64,000 nucleotides of DNA from Microcebus murinus (lineage: Eukaryota; Chordata; Mammalia; Primates; Cheirogaleidae), in NCBI RefSeq assembly GCF_040939455.1, contig NC_134117.1:61836501-61900500 (forward strand). The letters are read 5' to 3'. The position numbers were made by a program, and so were the translations under genes. The notes under the pieces were generated by a model. It had not been told where the DNA came from. It worked only from the letters and a program-made list of their open reading frames with translations, and did no database searches. Of the stretch, positions 63,693 to 64,000 are shown one piece after another (position 1 is the stretch's first letter; every line of letters starts with the position of its first letter).

Positions 63693-64000
63693 GGACTATA
63701 ATACTGCTGTGCTCCTAAATGCTGAACTTCACACCTGGGAAACACCACAGCCCCGAGGGAACAGCTTTTCTGCACCTGGGGGTAACCCAAAGCCACATCA
63801 GACTGCAGTGCTGCCAGGCTCTGCCAGCTGCGGGACAGCCTGGCCCATGACACCCACATTCTCACCTTCCTGTCTCCTGTCTCCCCTCCCATCTGCATCC
63901 TCTGAGCTCTCACGCCGTGTGGGACCCAACAGCTACTTATCACTATTTACGTCCACTCCGAGGACACTGCCGCCAGCAATCTGCTCAACTGCACTCATCC

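Larger units (their letters stand above)
60418..64000 (+). repeat. Segmental duplication, copy 2 (cut by window end)
   Basis: Aligns collinearly with 11371-14880 in direct orientation. Homology begins near 'tctaggagtctccgcacaga' (60420). Many 1-20 bp indels separate the copies. It continues past the window end. Confidence 0.92.

Overview
The window looks like nuclear DNA of a strepsirrhine primate, most likely a lemur and possibly a mouse lemur. Three things point there. Many Alu elements carry an AT-rich linker between the two arms (key words GAAATTAATTGGCCAACTAATATATA) that is typical of lemur Alus. Two L1 3' ends carry the matching lemur-type tail. A short TTAA-flanked piggyBac-like element is present, a class known to have been recently active in mouse lemurs. 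No bacterial, phage or CRISPR feature was seen, and I found no undescribed multi-gene system; most of the sequence is intron, intergenic DNA and transposons.

Layout. 1-5.3 kb: old L1, L2 and hAT debris. 5.35-10.1 kb, minus strand: six exons with matching phases from a HEAT-repeat protein of the maestro (MROH) type. 11.4-14.9 kb: a segment repeated in direct orientation at 60.4-64.0 kb (running off the window end), holding exon-like blocks and a MaLR LTR. 15.26-15.44 kb: a GC/CCAAT-box promoter-like stretch. 16-23 kb: GC-rich DNA without recognised genes, except one regucalcin-like exon on the minus strand at 20.6-20.8 kb. 23.3-32 kb: dense Alu, L1 and LTR DNA. 32.2-32.7 kb: a CpG-rich island. 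33.17-33.26 kb: a stray exon resembling ryanodine receptor 2. 34.26-50.06 kb, minus strand: all 13 coding exons of annexin A7 (ANXA7), open from ATG to stop, 485 residues by exon arithmetic. 54.36-59.75 kb, plus strand: seven exons of a second MROH-like locus, whose last exon carries an in-frame stop.

The genes do not form an operon or pathway. The notable theme is rearrangement. The annexin A7 gene sits among MROH-like exons, a lone RYR2-like exon and a direct duplication, unlike the human ANXA7 neighbourhood (MSS51 on one side, CFAP70 on the other). It also carries several unusual substitutions and one compensated frameshift. It may be a duplicated annexin A7 copy, or the true gene in a rearranged lineage; sequence alone does not decide. 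Assignments beyond ANXA7, RYR2-like and RGN-like rest on memory of family sequences and are graded accordingly.
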